DNA of 6,947 bases, from NCBI GenBank assembly GCA_006226895.1, contig SBFN01000163.1, positions 1-6,947 of the forward strand, read 5' to 3'. A model generated the notes under the pieces. It ran no database searches. It was not told the DNA's origin and was given only the letters and a program-made list of their open reading frames with translations. Both the position numbers and the translations under genes were made by a program. Source of the stretch: Deltaproteobacteria bacterium. Lineage in GTDB: Bacteria > Desulfobacterota > Desulfuromonadia > Desulfuromonadales > BM103. The first letter of the stretch is position 1, and each line of letters starts with the position of its first letter. Of this stretch, positions 6,187-6,947 are shown in pieces.

Positions 6187-6947
6187 ATGACTCTCCATTC
6201 CGCAAAATTCTGGGAAGCGCTCGACGAGGGCAGGGTCCGTTGCAACCTCTGTCGATTTCACTGCGTGATCGCCGATGGTCGACGTGGGCGTTGCGGTGTG
6301 CGGGAAAACCGCGAAGGCGAGCTCTTTTCCCTGGTTTACGGTCAGGCTGTCGCTGAAAACATTGACCCGATCGAGAAGAAACCCCTCTATCATTTTCATC
6401 CGGGCTCAAAGAGCCTGTCGCTCGCCACTGTCGGTTGTAATTTCCGGTGCCTGCATTGTCAGAACCACCAGATATCCCAGTGGCCACATGAACGCTCCGG
6501 TATCCCTGGTACACAAATTTCTCCTCAGGAAATTGTGCGCCGCGCTGTTCAAAGTGGTGCCGAAAGCATCTCCTACACTTACACCGAGCCAACCATCTTC
6601 TACGAATACGCCTATGATACTGCGGTCCTTGCCAAAGCTGCCGGGATCAAGAATGTTTTTGTCACTAACGGCTATACGACAACCGCTGCACTTGAGGCCA
6701 TCGCCCCGTATCTCGATGCTGCCAACGTTGATTTGAAAGGTTTTTCGAACAAGGCTTACAAGGAAGTTACAGGCGCATCACTTAATGGCGTCCTCGAGTG
6801 CCTGCGCGATTACCGGCGGCTCGGCATCTGGCTGGAAGTTACCACCTTGGTGATCCCGGGGCATAACGACAGCGAAGAAGAGCTGAAACAGATTGCCAGT
6901 TTCATTGCCGATGAACTCGGTCGCGATGTTCCTTGGCATATTTCGGC
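6187..6947 (+). CDS. amrS: AmmeMemoRadiSam-system radical SAM enzyme, N-terminal part
   Basis: The frame is open to the window end, giving 253 complete codons of a protein usually near 330-340 residues. The radical SAM core has the CxxxCxxC cluster motif as CNFRCLHC (C84, C88, C91), which binds the [4Fe-4S] cluster that cleaves S-adenosylmethionine. Before it is the N-terminal cysteine motif of this subfamily, CNLCRFHC...GRCGVREN (C19, C22, C26, C36), followed by PIEKKPLYHFHPGS (61-74). Later motifs YTYTEPTIFYEY, VTNGYTT and VDLKGF also fit. It is related to pyruvate formate-lyase activases but the N-terminal motif points to the AMMECR1/MEMO1-associated group, whose substrate I do not know. 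The ATG at 6187 fits the family start but has no Shine-Dalgarno. A TTG at 6166 is the only in-frame alternative upstream. Partners would lie outside the window. Confidence 0.9.
   Translation, partial: MTLHSAKFWEALDEGRVRCNLCRFHCVIADGRRGRCGVRENREGELFSLVYGQAVAENIDPIEKKPLYHFHPGSKSLSLATVGCNFRCLHCQNHQISQWPHERSGIPGTQISPQEIVRRAVQSGAESISYTYTEPTIFYEYAYDTAVLAKAAGIKNVFVTNGYTTTAALEAIAPYLDAANVDLKGFSNKAYKEVTGASLNGVLECLRDYRRLGIWLEVTTLVIPGHNDSEEELKQIASFIADELGRDVPWHIS

Noticed and set aside
6107..6592. 161-residue minus-strand open frame antisense to amrS
   Set aside because: The opposite strand clearly encodes a radical SAM protein with all motifs in frame; the antisense frame has no recognisable features and ends within the heptad repeat.
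6275..6736. 153-residue plus-strand open frame overlapping amrS
   Set aside because: It is a different frame of the same DNA and lacks any motif, whereas the frame from 6187 carries the CxxxCxxC and subfamily motifs.

Overview
This window holds the rod-shape (elongasome) locus of a Gram-negative bacterium: mreB, mreC, mreD, mrdA (PBP2) and rodA, all on the + strand. It is flanked upstream by a divergent, truncated gene for a membrane-anchored SurA-N-type (PpiD-like) periplasmic folding factor. Downstream lies the 5' part of an AmmeMemoRadiSam-type radical SAM enzyme gene (amrS). The gene order, the protein sequences, the moderate G+C content and the combination of a SurA-N protein, an mre locus and AmrS suggest a member of the Desulfuromonadales/Geobacterales (formerly Deltaproteobacteria). 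That placement is inferred from memory of similar loci and has not been tested.

Layout. Bases 1-203 (- strand) encode the N-terminus of the SurA-N protein. Bases 204-616 are a divergent intergenic region with a 10-G homopolymer, two imperfect direct repeats, a perfect 7-4-7 palindrome and candidate promoters in both directions. mreB (617-1681) is followed by a strong Rho-independent terminator (1742-1768) that ends only 14 bases before the mreC start. mreC, mreD, mrdA and rodA (1783-6093) are tightly packed: mreC/mreD overlap by 4 bases, mreD/mrdA overlap by 11, and mrdA/rodA are 3 bases apart. Bases 6094-6186 contain a large hairpin built from heptamer repeats, then a perfect extended -10 promoter motif placed so that the amrS transcript could begin at or next to its ATG. 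amrS runs off the right edge.

How the genes work together. MreB filaments under the inner membrane connect through MreC and MreD to the peptidoglycan synthase pair RodA (SEDS glycosyltransferase) and PBP2 (transpeptidase), and this complex inserts new wall along the side of the cell. The terminator after mreB suggests that MreB is made in excess over the membrane components, which would be reached by read-through. The SurA-N protein may serve envelope protein folding. AmrS belongs to a different, poorly understood system with AMMECR1- and MEMO1-family partners and looks like a separate transcription unit.

The genes themselves are a well-known locus. I see no clearly new multi-gene system. 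The less explained material is in the non-coding segments: the mreB upstream region, the mreB-mreC terminator, and the heptad hairpin plus apparently leaderless amrS start. A predicted Cys3-His metal site in PBP2 is also worth checking.
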